NCBI RefSeq assembly: GCF_954871325.1
Contig: NC_088777.1
Coordinates: forward strand, 24,901,366 to 24,965,365
From: Gordionus sp. m RMFG-2023
Lineage: Eukaryota; Nematomorpha; Gordioida; Chordodea; Parachordodidae
Length of the DNA stretch: 64,000 bases
Direction: 5' to 3'
The notes beneath the pieces were generated by a model. It saw only the letters and a list, made by a program, of their open reading frames with translations. It made no database searches and was not told the DNA's origin. Below are positions 1 to 12,900 of this stretch, one piece after another. The translations under genes and the position numbers were made by a program. Each line of letters opens with the position of its first letter. Position 1 is the first letter of the stretch.

Positions 1-136
1 GAAACAAAACACCAATAATTTTTTATTTGTAGAATATTATTTATAAAATTAAAAATTAATACTTTAAAATTTTATAAGAAACAAAACACCAATAATTTTT
101 TATTTGTAGAATATTATTTATAAAATTAAAAATTTT
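1..136. repeat. Tandem duplication, two copies of about 57 bp
   Basis: A segment beginning GAAACAAAACACCAATAATT occurs at about 1-57 and again at about 78-134, a period of about 77 bp. The copies are almost identical, so the duplication is recent. No coding sense is visible. Confidence 0.8.
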
Positions 137-2105
137 TCTATATTTAAATAAATCCGGCCCGGGGGAACAAATTTATATTTTAACTTCAGGCCAGGTTTTT
201 CAGGATAAATAAATAAAAGTTTCCTTCCAAATCGGGTAGGTTACATTTTTTAAAAAAAATTTAGGCCGGGTTTGAAAAATTTGGCTCTACAATCAGAATA
301 TATTAAAATATCATAAATGGGCAAATATTAAATAATGATAATAATTTAACAATGATTTATTTAATAATTTCACAAAGTAATTTAATAATAAATCGGTTCT
401 ACCTAATCTAGTATAAAATTTTTTAGAATTGTTTTTATTTATACGAGGAGCGGATTTTAAAGTATTAAAACAGATAAAAGGTTTTATGCGAGCTGAAAAA
501 ACTTGTGTCATTTGAGCACGAATTTGGAATCATTTTTTTTTATCAGAAATGATAAATATTTATTATATATTTAAAATCACCATTATATATGCATTTACCC
601 CTTTTCTTTTAATATATAATACGTCCTATTTTTAATATATTATTTATAATGGGTTTCAATGAATCCCACTATGCAGAATACAGTCAACTGATGAAAGGAT
701 ATCAGTATATATTAATGAACCCTCTGTTTCAATATATTGTAAATTTATTATATACTCCCACATATTAGAAAAATGATGCTCCACTATAATAAACTTATGG
801 GCCGAAAAGAAACTATCTGATTTCTTTCGGAATTTTTGATATTTCAAAATAATTTATATGCTGCCCAAAATATGAAACGTTAAAAAAAATATTTTTTTCC
901 CTTTTGGTACTTATATTTATTATTATTTCATAGATTTAAATCTGCCAATATTTTTAAAATTGAAATAATTTTTTTAGCGATAAATTGCTAATGGAGATGA
1001 ATAAATAGCAGCCTACCGGGAATATTGGAGCATAATACCCGATTTCTAAGATCAATCTATAACCAAACTAATGCCTGTAAATAGGGTTGAATGCCTGCTT
1101 ATCCATACCAATGATATTAATACTTTGGCCTCTCAAAGCGAATCTTTTGATTTCGATAAACTTTAAAAAATCCAACCTTCTATGACTAAAAAACTTAAGG
1201 GGCTTGTATTCTGGCAGAAATGAAAGTTTATATGAACATATCAGCAGAGCCCTACCCATAACCATTTAATTAAAAAAAGTGCCTTTGGAGATTAGATGTG
1301 CCGCCTTACATATACATATAAGATCTGGGCAAAGGAGAAGATATTCTCATTGTTCAACAATTATCGATGAACATCGTTCAGATTTGTGTCGTTATTGTCT
1401 CTCTTAAAGTTGAAATAGTTTTAAAGCGTGTCATGAATAATAAATCATAAACGTTTGTCCCAGGTTAATTTTTCTAATATATTATGAAATATTTATATAT
1501 TATTAAAATTATAACGAAATTATATGATATTTTTACTATATATTTTCAATAAAAAATTTTACCTATCCAAAATCGGACTTTTCAATTTTGAATTTCTGTC
1601 CATGAAGAAAAAATAAATATATAATTTGGAATTAATTTTTTAAGCTGTATCCTAAATATATTTAAAAAAACTCAACATTTATAAATTTTCGCAAATTAAT
1701 TAAATTATGAAACATGTCCGAAATCTTCCATTATTTTTTTTAAAGTTTTATATAAATTAAAGTTAAAAAAAGAAAAACATAACCAAAAAAATGAGAAAAT
1801 ATCAATCACCAAATACATAATTATTACTTACTAGTTTTTTCATAAAAATTACCCCAATAAATAAATTATGAAAAATTTTTTATTCAAATTTACTAATTTC
1901 TATTATTTTTTTAAAAAAATAAATGTAAATGACGAAAAATGATTTAGATGATATTTTATTTTTACATTAAAAATAGCTTGTTATTTTTTCCTTCAAAATT
2001 AATAAATTTATTTTTTTTCTATTTAGGATATAGTCTTCTCAGAAAAGAGAAATATTAATATGGTTTTATCAATTTTTTTCCAAAATTATATATAATATAT
2101 CGATA
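137..2105. other. AT-rich stretch without a secure gene
   Basis: About 140-290 contains GGCCCGG-type palindromic repeat pieces like those seen later in the window. Two short minus-strand open frames (656-847 and 1068-1265) have somewhat more balanced base composition than their surroundings, but I recognise neither protein and see no paired splice signals that would join them. They could be exon or transposon remnants. The rest is poly-A/poly-T-rich sequence with nothing recognisable. Confidence 0.4.
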
Positions 2106-2114
2106 TACACATTA

Positions 2115-2436
2115 GTGATCTGCAGCCTAATTATTCAAGCCCGGCCCGAAATTTTTTTAAAAAGTTTTGCCGGCCTGACCCGAATTTATTTAAATATAGA
2201 AATTAATTTATAATTACTCAAAATAAAATATATATGTTATATGGCGTCTAGTTTCTATAAATAAAATAAAATATTTTTATTTTACATAAAAAATTCAACA
2301 TAAAATTGATAAATTTAGATATATTTAAAAAAAATTCCAAGACTCGACCCGACCCGGTCCGAATTTTAAAAAAAATAATAACGCGACCCCCCCCCCCCCG
2401 AAGTCCATTCGGGTCGGGCCTAATTTTGCAGATCTC
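2115..2436. mobile_element. GGCCCG-palindrome MITE, copy 1
   Basis: The left end reads GATCTGCA then AAGCCCGGCCCGAA. The right end, read on the minus strand, gives GATCTGCA then AATTAGGCCCGACCCGAA, forming imperfect terminal inverted repeats of about 25-30 bp. The interior is AT-rich and non-coding and matches the copy near 4.94-5.29 kb, including the phrase ATGGCGTCTAG. It is a non-autonomous DNA element by structure; the superfamily is not assignable. Confidence 0.55.
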
Positions 2437-2499
2437 TTTAAAATGCCTTGAATGGTGTTTTCAAATATATAATATTTCTCATTTCTGATGAAAAATGAA

Positions 2500-4830
2500 G
2501 AAAAGGAACGCCATCCTTCTTCTTGAGAGTAACGTGTAACGCGTTTCTTTCTTTTTGAATAACGGTAACATAAAACGTTACTTAAAATATTTTCTTAAAA
2601 TGAAAAACATATTATATTGTATAATAAAATTATTTCTATTTATTTTTTTAATTTTATAACTAATTTAAGCCGAGTTTTTAAGTCAGATCAATACCAAATT
2701 CCTTCATTTTTATTTTAAATTTTCAGTTGTTAATAATTAATATTGAATCAATCAAGATCTGTTAATTTAATATTATAATTTATTTTATAAAGAATATTAT
2801 GTCAATTGTATCAGATGAAAATTATTTATGCCCTGGCCCCAATATGAAACATTTTTTACCCTAATAAAAAAATGTACAAAGTCTACACTTTGTAAAACTT
2901 CAATTGTGGGATAAGCATGGGCTGTCTTGAAACTGTGCAGCCATTTTTATGGAAAAAATGCAAAGAAGATATCAGATTAAATCAGTTATAACAAGATGGA
3001 ACTTTTTTTAAAACTCCGTGAAACTAATAGTCTTAGTAAAGGGAATGACCAATTTGGCGAATCTTTTGATAAATCCGAATTTCAGAGATTTCTGATAATG
3101 GCAAGTCGTTCAAAGATATAGTATGGTTAGTGATTAAAAAAATATGATATGTATATATGTGATTTTATGTTATGGAACCTGTTGCTATAGCTCCTCCGAT
3201 TTTAGAACATTTGGGATATCTCACTCCCACGATAACTATTATAATATTAAAACTTTTAAAAAATTGCTTTAAATAAGTTGCAAGACATAGATAAAAGGTA
3301 TACAAATGAAATATTGTTTACAATTTATATTTTGAATATATTTATTTTCAATAGATTCGAATAATCTATAAATATGAATATATATAATCAGCAAAATTTC
3401 ACCCACTATTCAAATTAGATTGGTCCTGGATAAATTATAGTTTAACGACGGAGAAAAGCTTGAATATTTCCAGTTTGAAATATCTTAACAAAGAAAAAGC
3501 AGACCTTGATTCCTTTAAAAACAACCCATATACCAGATTATTTTCTGATAAAGATAAAAAAAATTTGATAAGTGTCGTAGTTCGCTATATTTTTCCTTTT
3601 GTTTATATAAAATTAATAATGTCAATCATTTTAATAATAAAACTTTGATTTTTGATATCATTTTTTTTATATAGTTTTTGTAAAATGATTTGATTTTGAT
3701 CATTAATTTTATATGCTTAAATTTATAAAATAATTTTTTTATGCTTAAAATTATAAGATAATTTTTTTTGTGTGCTTAAAATAAAAAAACGATTAATATC
3801 ATTTGTGTTGAAATTTTCAAAAACGAAGAATTAATTTTTCTAAGATTTTGTTTTATCAAGTTTGATTTATAAGAGTTATCGAAGTAGTATTGAGATATCT
3901 GTGTAAGCCTTTGGTTTTAAGTTCTGATATTTTTCGTAAGCTCTTTGATTTTTTGTAAGTTCCCTCATTTTCGGATTCTTGTGATTTATTGATTTTCTGT
4001 AAGTTCTTTTTTTTTATATTTTGGATTTTGGTAAGTTTTTTTTGCTTATTTTGTTAATAAGGATTTGAATGAAGATATTTTTGAAGATGATCTAAATAAA
4101 AATTAATCTTTAATTTTTAATAAATTCTACCTATTATAATTATTATTTGTTAAATATAATACAACCTTCCCATCCTCTGTGCCAGTTGAACGTGTGTTTA
4201 GCATGGAGAAAGATGTGCAGAGTATTCTCTTGTTTCTGATCAACATTTTGAAAATCAATTGTTGTTTAAGATAAATAAAAAATTATTATAAAAATATCCT
4301 ATCTTATAATATATTATTCTTGTATAATTTTTTTAATATTATACATAGGAAAAAAAATTATTTTAAAAAGATCTCATCTTATAATATATCATTTTTGTAT
4401 ATTTTCTTTATATTATATATAGAAAATTTTTGTATATAATAATCAATTTTTCAAAAGAGTAACGCGTTACTTTATAAATAGCCAGTAATGTAACGGTAAC
4501 GCATTTCTTTTTTAAATGTAACGATTGTTTTTTGACTTAACGTCTAAAGCAATTTTAAAAACAAGAGCTCGTATAAAATTCTTTGATTTTTTATTTATTT
4601 TATGCGAGCCAATTAAAAATTCTCTTCTCGTTTAAAAAGAGAACATTTAAAATCTTGCGCTAGCATAATCCCTATGATCTTTGTTTTTATACGAGGTGGT
4701 GGAGAAAATAACGAGTAACCCGTTACTTTTTGAATAGCCAGAAACGCGCGTTCCCTTTCCATATAGTAACAGTAACGCGTTCCTTTTTTCAGACGTAACG
4801 AGTTTCATTTTGACATAAAGTTTACAGCAC
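2500..4830 (+). mobile_element. Decayed hAT transposon with GTAACGCGTTAC ends
   Basis: Subterminal GTAACGCGTTAC-type repeats occur near 2520-2590, 4455-4545 and 4705-4810. Such repeats are known from the ends of one group of animal hAT elements. Near 4170-4260 the plus strand translates to SSVPVERVFSMEKDVQ, a clear match to the hAT C-terminal dimerisation segment (SSxPxERxFS). The interior around 2.86-3.65 kb has short open stretches but no continuous frame, so the transposase is dead. The exact ends and the target duplication could not be fixed because the terminal repeats are themselves duplicated. Confidence 0.6.
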
Positions 4831-4839
4831 TAATTCCAA

Positions 4840-5540
4840 ATTATTACTCAAATATTTATTTTTTTCTAAAATAAGAAATATGATTTAATCTATTTGTATC
4901 CAAAATTAAATATAATAAATCGATATACACATTAGTGATCTACATCAGGCCTAATTTTAAAAGCCCGGCTCGGTCCGAAATTTTTTAAAAAAATTTAGTG
5001 GCCTGTCCCGAACCCTAACTTTTTTTAAAAAGTTTTGCCGGCCCGGCCCGAATTTATTTAAATATAGAAATTAATTCTTTTAAAATATTATAATTACTCA
5101 AAATAAAAGATACATATCATATGGCGTCTAGTTTTATATAAATAAAATTAAATATTTTTACTTTACTTAAAAAATTCAACATAAAATTGATAAATTTAGA
5201 TATATTTTAAAAAAAATTCTAAGGCCCGACCAGGCCCGAATTTTTTAAAAAATATTAGGTCCGGTCGGGCCAACTTTTGCAGACATACATATCATTTAAA
5301 TGCAAATTGATATAAATATTTCTCATTTCTGATTTTTAAAAAATAAATTCCAAATTATTGGTCAAATATATATTTTTACAAAATATAAGAAATATGGTTT
5401 TATCAGTTTCTTTCCAAAACTAAATATAATATATCGATATACACATATCATTAAAATGCTAATTAAATGGTTATTCTAAATATATAAATATTTCTCATTT
5501 CTGATACAAAAAAATTGATTCCAAATTACTGCTCAAATGG
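4840..5540. repeat. Repeated flank unit containing TATCGATATACACA
   Basis: A segment with CCAAATTA..., a TTTTTCTA/AAAATATAAGAAATATGG stretch and then ATCGATATACACA recurs near 4.85-4.93 and 5.34-5.45 kb, and also near 2.01-2.12 kb outside this interval. It is AT-rich and non-coding. It may be a degenerate local duplication or the outer part of the MITE family. Confidence 0.5.
4940..5290. mobile_element. GGCCCG-palindrome MITE, copy 2
   Basis: This copy has the same order of parts as the one near 2.1-2.4 kb: GCCCGGCTCGG at one end, the internal phrase ATGGCGTCTAG, and GGTCCGGTCGGGCC followed by TTTTGCAGA at the other. Both are preceded by the same flank with ATATCGATATACACA, so part of the flank probably belongs to a larger repeated unit. 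Confidence 0.55.
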
Positions 5541-5649
5541 CACAAGGTTTAACAGGAATACCATTTTTTTTTAAATAAAAAATGTAAAAGTTTATATGAG
5601 AATGTTTAAAAACACAACCTCGAATAAATCCTTTGATCTTTGTTTTTGT

Positions 5650-8340
5650 ACCAGAAGATGCACTCTAATTTTTTTTGGTGTCAACGACTTGGGGGTCTGC
5701 TGGAGGGGAAAGTCTCCAGTTGTTTTGGGAGGAGTTTTAAAATTAAATCCTGGAAGGCAACTAAAATAAAGTCATTTAAGAATGATATTAATTCAAAAAT
5801 CTCATAATTTGAAGTTCATTACATTTAAATATTTGGGCGAAAAGGCCGAAAACTAATTTATTTCTAAAAGGGAGGAAGGAAGGAAGCTTCGAAATCTTTA
5901 GGTTTAGGCTATATCTTTCTGGCTAACATATTGAGTTAGCCGTTCTAAAAAAATAGGCTCAAATCAAGACATTTAACAACATTACCTATATCACCAGCGG
6001 TGATGAAGACTAATTCTGGGAAAACCCCCGTTGCAGGAAATGCCAAATTGGTATTCCATATCAAATCGATTATTTTTCGGCCCGACAATATTAATTTTGA
6101 TAAAAATTATCATACTGAGAGAACATCATTAGAAAGCATCGAATCCAAAATTTTGCCTCCAATTACTAATAGTTTCTGAGATATCAAGTGTCAAAAGATC
6201 CAAAATCTTTATTCGAAAATTTTCTTTAATGAGATAAATTATAAAATAATGATGTTAAAAATAAAAATTGTGTGTCATTTTTTAACTCTATTAAAGGACT
6301 CTATTAAAGGACTTTTATTAAATATTTAGGATTATTTAATCTTGCGGTTTTTTTTTAAATTTTGAACCTGAAAACTCCCGGTGTTTTGCATTCCGAATTT
6401 ATTTGAATTTAATATTTTATTATTTACTTATATTATATATATAAGTAATAAAATTTAAACTTGGGACAGCCATAGGTTTAGTTATTACGATTTTTAAAAA
6501 AATAAAAATATTTTTTTTAAAAGGTGCTACTATATAAAATAACCCATTTTTGTCAAAATTATTAATTTTTTTGAATCTTTTCCATTTTTAAACATAAATA
6601 ATATGATTTTCCAGTATTAATATCATTAAAAATATAGTCGCCTTTGACAGGCCTTATAATTATTAATATTAATATCTTGGAAAAAATAATTGTTATATAT
6701 GATTAAATTTCCTAAAAAGATAGTTACGACTAATAATTATTGAAAGATAAAAGCCAGTTTTCATACTGCCGGTTATTAATTAATTTTTATTTAACAAATG
6801 TTTCGATATTAATTATATTTTTTTCATAGAACTAAGCATTTTAATTATAAAATGAATCTGCTAAAAATTCTGACATCTAAATTTCCAAATATTAAGACGT
6901 AAAACACTATATTTCTGATCAATGCCGTAAGTATTACAAAAAAATCTAAAAATATAAATTCTGACAGTGAATATGAAATAGATAATATCATCATAGAATC
7001 CACATCAATAGACACAAGCAATATTCTTTAAATGAAATTGGAATATCTCCTGTTAAGAAAAAAAACTTACTAAAAAATGATTTAAAAAAAGATAGCGAAA
7101 ATATTAAAAGCTATTTCAGAAATATAATTAAAAATCCAGAATAGGTTAGTTGCCAAGGAAGGATTACAAAGACCTTATCTAGATCAAAAAATTAAACCGA
7201 TACAATTTTAAAATAGGATGAAGAGCCTATAAAAGATGTAAATTTTTCTTATACCTACATAACACAGTATAAGGCTAGTAAATTTATCTTAATACTTGGG
7301 ACATAAAAAATTCACATAGTCTCTAAAATCGGTTTAACTAAGCTCAATATTAAAATGTATTCCAATTAGCAGAAGTTTATTGTGAAGAATATAGTAAATC
7401 CATGTAAGGATATGTTAATCAATGAAAATAGAGGATAAGTGACCTGTATGTAAGAAACGATTGAGGATTTGTGTAAAAGTGGATGTAAATAAAGAGAAAT
7501 GAAAATAACCTATTCCATCCTAAAGGACGAACAAATTCTTTGGTTTATTCAGCGACACCTGATCTCCTTTTTATAACAAAAAATAATATTTTAACAGTGA
7601 GCTCATCAAAGACGACTGGGGGTACTTATTATTTATGCAAAACGGATTAAGACGTTAAAAACTCAATTTGATAAAAAACCGAAAATAAGTAAAAACTATT
7701 ATAATCGAAGCTAAATTTCATAATGATATTAAAAATATTTATGTTTAAAAATGGAAAAAAATCAAAAATATTAATAATCAAAAATGCGTTATTTTATATA
7801 AGTTTGCCATGTATTTCTGGAAAAAATATTTTTATTTTTTTAAAATCGTAATAATTAAAAAACACATGGCTGTCCCAAGTTTAAATTTTTTACTTATAGA
7901 TATAAGTGAATAATAAAATATTAAATTCAAAGAAATAGGAAAGCGAAACATCTGGAGTTTTCAGTACAAAAATAAAAACCGCAAGATTATTGTTTTACTA
8001 AAATCCTTAATATTTAATAAAAAGCCTTGAATAGAGTTACAAAATGACATACAATTTTTATTTTTAGCGTCATTTTATAGCTCATCTCAATTTTAAAAAA
8101 TGGAATTTTTCGAAAAAAGATCTTTATGACCATTGATATCTCACTATTAGTACTTGAAGGCTAAAATTTTGGATTCGATGTTTTCTAATGATGTTCTCTC
8201 AGTGTGCAAAATTTTATCAAAATCAAAAGAGTCGGGCTGAAAAGTTATCAATTATGCAAATACTAACTTCAAGGTTGTCAAAGTTGGAAACCTTATTTAC
8301 CCCCAATAATCAAGAAGATCGATTGGAGATAAAATATTGA
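5650..8340. mobile_element. Long inverted-repeat element, family unknown
   Basis: About 6040-6600 and 7720-8270 are inverted copies of each other over about 550 bp. Landmarks in both arms are GAGAGAACATCATTAGAAA, GGATTCGATG or its complement, and the GGGACAGCCAT/ATGGCTGTCCC block. The central part of about 1.1 kb (6.6-7.7 kb) has several short open stretches on the plus strand, including a cysteine-bearing piece near 7.45 kb, but no intact frame and no family I can name. Structurally this is a DNA-transposon-like unit with very long terminal repeats. Outer ends and target duplication were not resolved. Confidence 0.5.
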
Positions 8341-9046
8341 TATCCTTGTTAATTAATCAAATTTAAATTTGTATGATTCATAAAAGAATCAAATAAAAAA
8401 TATGCAAAATATATGGTAATTTTTTTATATTAGTTTATTAATATACTTTACTTTTCTATCGTTAAAGAATTTTAAAAAAACCCTTAAACATATTTATTTT
8501 CACTTTCACTTTTTTTATTGAAGTTAAGAAGATTAATTAAAAGGAAAATTATTCTAAAAATAAATAAATAATAAAATAAAAATGTGGATAAAATCCTTAT
8601 TGGTTAAATTTTTAAAAAATATTGGCCAGTCCTCAATAGATATCTGGTTAAAAATAAAATATTATATATACCAAATTAAAATATTAACTATATTTTTATA
8701 AAATTTGTTAAATAATGTTTGAAATATTGAGTTAAATCATTTATTTAAAAAAAATCACGATGATTTAAATCTGCCAACTCAAGAATTCTAATTATTTATA
8801 ATTATATTCTTTGTCAAATTTTGATATACATCTGGTTTAAGTTTTATGTTTTAATCTATAAATAAAGTTTTTAAAAAATTTTATACAAATTTTGGTTCAA
8901 AGATTTTGATTTTAAACATTTTTTTTATTATAATTTGTAAATGTAGATTATTTCAATATATTAATTTTTTTTAAAAATTCTCCAAAAAAATAATTGTATT
9001 ATTATGGAAATATTGAGATGAATTTTTTCCTCATTAAATGAAAAGC
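8341..9046. other. AT-rich intergenic stretch
   Basis: Nothing recognisable is visible here. It lies downstream of the ataxin-1-like gene on the minus strand. I searched it for the missing second half of the AXH domain and found no convincing exon. Confidence 0.4.
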
Positions 9047-10527
9047 TTAAAATTTTTTAAATTTTACTTTTTTGTGATCAGAACCATTTGAGAAATTAGA
9101 GAATTTTTCCATATTATTTAAATCAGTATCTTGATTATTAGCAATTCCATTGATGGCAAATAAAATTTTAGTCATTTTCAAATCAATTGTTTTTATTGTT
9201 ATAACACGACCTATTGCAATATCAAAATCAGGACTAGAACCTGAACTTTTTAAGAAATCTTGAGTTTTCAAATTTTCAACCAACTTTGTCTCACCATTTT
9301 GAAGTTGGATAAAACTTCCTTTTTTAAAAATCGAAGAATCTGAAGGGCAAATACTGTTCATATTACTTAAGTCAACATTTCCTAGCACATTCTTTTTGAT
9401 AATTTTATCTATTGAAAAATGATTAACATTGTTTTTATTTGTATTTTCTATTTCTAATAAAGAGGCTAGTTTGTAAATTTAAACATATCAAATTACCTAT
9501 TTCAATTTTTGCTGTATCCGACTGAATATCATAGTCCTCATCTTTACTTATTGATATTACTCGCATCCTTTTATGTAATGGTTCATCATATAATGCACTT
9601 TCAATCTATATAAAATTATTTCAAAATATAAGTTAATTAATAAACTTTTGGTTTTACATAAATATTATTATTTTTAATGTCATTTTCAATAATATTTTCA
9701 TTTACATCATCTTTTTCTAAAATATCATTTTCATTTAATTTTTCTCTATGATCATTATTAAGAATAGTTGCTAATTCCTGTCTACATTTAATTTCATCAA
9801 TATTATTCATGTTATCATAATAATTGTGAGTAAGTGAATAGGAATTTTTTAAAAATGGGGCTGGCATATAAGGTGAAAGCAAAGGTAACAATGGATTAGA
9901 TATTAAAGGTGTATATGTCAAAAAGGGACTTAATGGTAAATGAGGTTGTAAATTTAATGTCAATTGGGGTATAAATAGTCCTAATGCTTGATATATATTG
10001 GTGTGTTCATCTTTTGGTTTATAATTTTTTTCTTCAATATAAGAGCATTCTGATGCACCTGATGTGACATTTTTTAAATATTCAGAATTCATACTTTTCT
10101 GCAAATCTTGTTCCATCTTTATTAGATAATAGTCATTTTTATCAATAAAGGCATAATTTTTATTATCTTCAATATTTATTTTATTTGAGTCATTAATATA
10201 ACCAGATTTAATAACATTTCTTGTATCTATATAATGAACAGGTGATGGGTCAAATGATGGTATCATTAATGGAGATGGATGTGAAATTAAAAGATGCTTA
10301 GTTGGATATAACATAGGAAAAATTGGATATTGTGGTGATGAAAAATATGGTAGAGAAAAATATGGATCAAATGTACAAACATCATTCTTTTTAAAAATAT
10401 TGTTAAATTTTAAAGATGATTCTGAATTATTATACTGACAAGTAGCTTCCTCATTATCTCGATTATCTGGCAATTCTTTAATAAAGTTTACGTCAAGCAT
10501 AGGAATAAATTGGTTTTTAATGTTCAT
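9047..10527 (-). CDS. Ataxin-1/HBP1-like protein with partial AXH domain, three exons
   Basis: The gene is on the minus strand with inferred exons 10527-9646, 9605-9497 and 9465-9047. The introns are 40 nt (GTTTAT...TATAG) and 31 nt (GTAATTTG...ACTAG). Both splices keep frame and give about 469 residues. Exon 1 encodes a Pro/Tyr/Asn-rich, apparently disordered region. Near the C-terminus lie KGSFIQLQNGE, VENLKTQDF and IGRVITI, a strong match to the first half of the AXH domain of ataxin-1 (KGSIIQLANGE, VEDLKTEDF). AXH is a dimerisation, protein- and RNA-binding module of nuclear repressors. The second AXH half (the VSVEVLVEYPFFVFGQGW part in ataxin-1) is absent; the protein instead ends in a Lys/Asn-rich tail. 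Either a downstream exon was missed or the domain is truncated. The start is the first ATG of the long frame. Family assignment is fairly sure; function and expression are inference. Confidence 0.6.
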
Positions 10528-10559
10528 TTGTTAAATCAACAAGAAATCACTAAAAACAG

Positions 10560-10760
10560 ATTATTTGATGGTTCCATGTCAATTCAGCGAAACTTTTATC
10601 GCGAATGTAGTTTTTAACGCGAAAGAATTTTACCCTGAATTCAAGAGCGATTGCGATTTCGCCGTGAATTCGCTTTCATAGTGCAAAGCGATATTATAAA
10701 TTCAAGATGGTAGCGATTCTCAAAGCGATATTATAAATTCAAAATGGTAGCAATTCTCAA
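10560..10760. repeat. TIR-type repeat rich in CGCGAA/GCGATT
   Basis: This segment contains AACTTTTATCGCGAA, CCCTGAATTCA and GCGATTGCGATTTCGCC, all shared in inverted orientation with about 22.92-23.23 kb. A 40-bp portion ending in AAAATGGTAGC is duplicated in tandem near 10.69-10.76 kb. It sits directly upstream of the ataxin-1-like gene, so it overlaps any promoter that gene may have. Confidence 0.5.
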
Positions 10761-11160
10761 ATTATCATTTTTTTACATAATGATCTTAAAGAGAAGAAGA
10801 TTAAACCCAGTTAATATTAATAAAACAAAAGAGGGCGAATTTTACGTTCTCTTTCCTAAACTATTGAATAATGAGCCTAAATTTTATAATTACATGAGAA
10901 TGACCAAAGTATTATATTTTATCTATAATTCATTTTATTAGGAAACTTTTTATTATATACTAAAACATGTTAAACCTTTTTACCTTTTTTACATACCAAA
11001 TCTACAAATTTTATAAAACGTCCTATAAGTGTTGAAGAACAGCTTATGGTTTGTTTAAGGTAAAAATAAAGCTATTTATTATTTAAATATATTTTTTATT
11101 TAGATATTTAGGAACATGCTGTAGGTATCCTACCTTGGCCTATTCTTTCAAAATGGGTAT
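10761..11160. other. Spacer between repeat and LTR element
   Basis: A short plus-strand open frame (10744-10941, 65 codons) is present, but I recognise no family and the composition is that of the background. Otherwise nothing is seen before the LTR starting at 11161. Confidence 0.35.
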
Positions 11161-11256
11161 TGTAATATAAATGTAATTGTAAATTGAATTTAAATTGAAT
11201 ATATAACTTTTCGTTTGTAAATTACATAACCTGAAAGATTGAATTCATTATATATA

Positions 11257-11478
11257 TAAAAGAAACTATTTATTTTAATTCTTTTTTTAAATCAAATTTA
11301 TTATTATTCTCTTTATATCTAAAAACATAGTATATATATATAAAAAAGTTAATTGAAAAATATATAATATTACGTTTTTGTGAATAGTTAAATTATATCA
11401 AACACATCAATTTATAATATAAGATTAACTATTCAAATTTAAGATTAATTCTTTAAATTTATATATGATCAATCAACA
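11257..11478 (-). repeat. LTR of nested element (3' copy on minus strand)
   Basis: About 222 bp, nearly identical to 13308-13529. The adjoining CCCCCTCATC is the polypurine tract read on the other strand. Confidence 0.85.
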
Positions 11479-12269
11479 TTCCCCCTCATCAACAAAGAAC
11501 GAAGCTTCTTCTCAGCAGTCATCGAGAGCTTGTTGTCCCAGAAGTTTTTTCCCGTTTCGATTGTACTTGGTTTTATCTTGGTTAGCGCATAAGTCTCAAA
11601 TGTTCTCGTAGGCTTGATTCTATCACGTAGGTTTGATAAAATCGTTTATTAGAGTTGCGTGAGTTTGTACGTAGGCTTGATATCCTTATCGTATGTTGTT
11701 CATATTTCTCAAAATTGTTATTATCATTAATCCAGTTGAATATTGGAATTTGGAATAAATCGGAATATGTAATTTGGAATAGTTGATCAAATCAAATATA
11801 TGAATAATATGCACGATTAAAATTTTGAATTTCGGAACAATAAAATATGTAATAAGGAATGATAATTTATGGAATAAGGAATAAAATTTTAATCCAGAAT
11901 AAGGAATAATAAATTATTATATTATTTTTTAGGTGTTAAGTTAATCATAGCGTTTTATACTTTTAGCGTTTTACATTTTTTGCGTTTTACATTTTTTAGC
12001 GTTTCAATATTTAATTAGTAGCGTTTTAATATTTAATTTATTTTTATTTATTTTCAATCTCCGAGGTTAAAATATGCAAATATTATGCACATTTCCCTCT
12101 CTTAAAAAAAATTTAAAATTTCACACAATATTTTTCTAAAATAATGATGTTTAATTTTTACATAACCTTTTGTCTTCAAAAGCTTTATTTCAAAAACATT
12201 TTTATCATATTAAGTATTACTTATAAGGGTTATTTAAATCAATCCCTTTTAATTCATATGTTTTAACTT

Positions 12270-12900
12270 CTTAGTCATCTCCATAGGTTACGCAGTCTCC
12301 ATAGGTTAGATAGTCATCTCAGTAGATTAGGTAGTCACAATAGATAAGGTAGTCATAATAGGTAGTCATCTCCATAGGTTAAGCAGTCTCCATAGGTTAC
12401 GCAGTCTCCATAAGTTAGATAGTCATCTCAGTAGATTAGGTAGTCACAATAGATAAGGTAGTCATAATAGATAGTCATCTCCATAGGTTAAGCAGTCTCC
12501 ATAGGTTAGATAGTCATCACAATAGATTAGGTAGTCACAATAGATTAGGTAGTCATAATAGGTAGTCATCTCCATAGGTTAAGCAGTCTCCATAGGTTAG
12601 ATAGTCATCACAATAGTTAGGGAGTCACAATAGATTAGGTAGTCATAATAGGTAGTCATCTCCATAGGTTAAGCAGTCTCCATAGGTTAGATAGTCATCA
12701 CAATAGATAGTAAATAGGTAGTCATATAAATAGAGTCATCTCAATGGATTAAATAATCGTCACAATAGGTAGTCATATAAATAGAGTCATCTCAATGGAT
12801 TAAACAATCGTCACAATAGGTAGTCATATAAATAGAGTCATCTCAATGGATTAAACAATCGTCACAATAGGTAGTCAAATCAATAAATAAGGTAGTCATC
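12270..12900. repeat. Minisatellite of GTAGTCATCTCCATAGG-type units
   Basis: The units are GTAGTCATCTCCATAGGTTA, AGCAGTCTCCATAGGTTAG, GTAGTCACAATAGAT and related variants, arranged in higher-order blocks of about 60-120 bp. From about 12.7 kb a second variant, with ATAAATAGAGTCATCTCAATGG, takes over. The array lies entirely within the nested LTR element, so it is transposed with it. Confidence 0.85.

Noticed and set aside
1068-1265. 65-codon minus-strand open frame with slightly richer composition
   Set aside because: No recognisable family, no supporting splice structure; kept only as a note in the region entry.
9020-9070. A third micro-intron of 22 nt at the end of the ataxin-1-like gene
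   Set aside because: GTAAAATTTAAAAAATTTTAAG fits GT/AG, but the frame after it stops almost at once and does not restore the AXH domain.
12270-12900. CRISPR-like repeat array
   Set aside because: Units are contiguous variants without unique spacers, lie inside an LTR element, and the DNA is eukaryotic.
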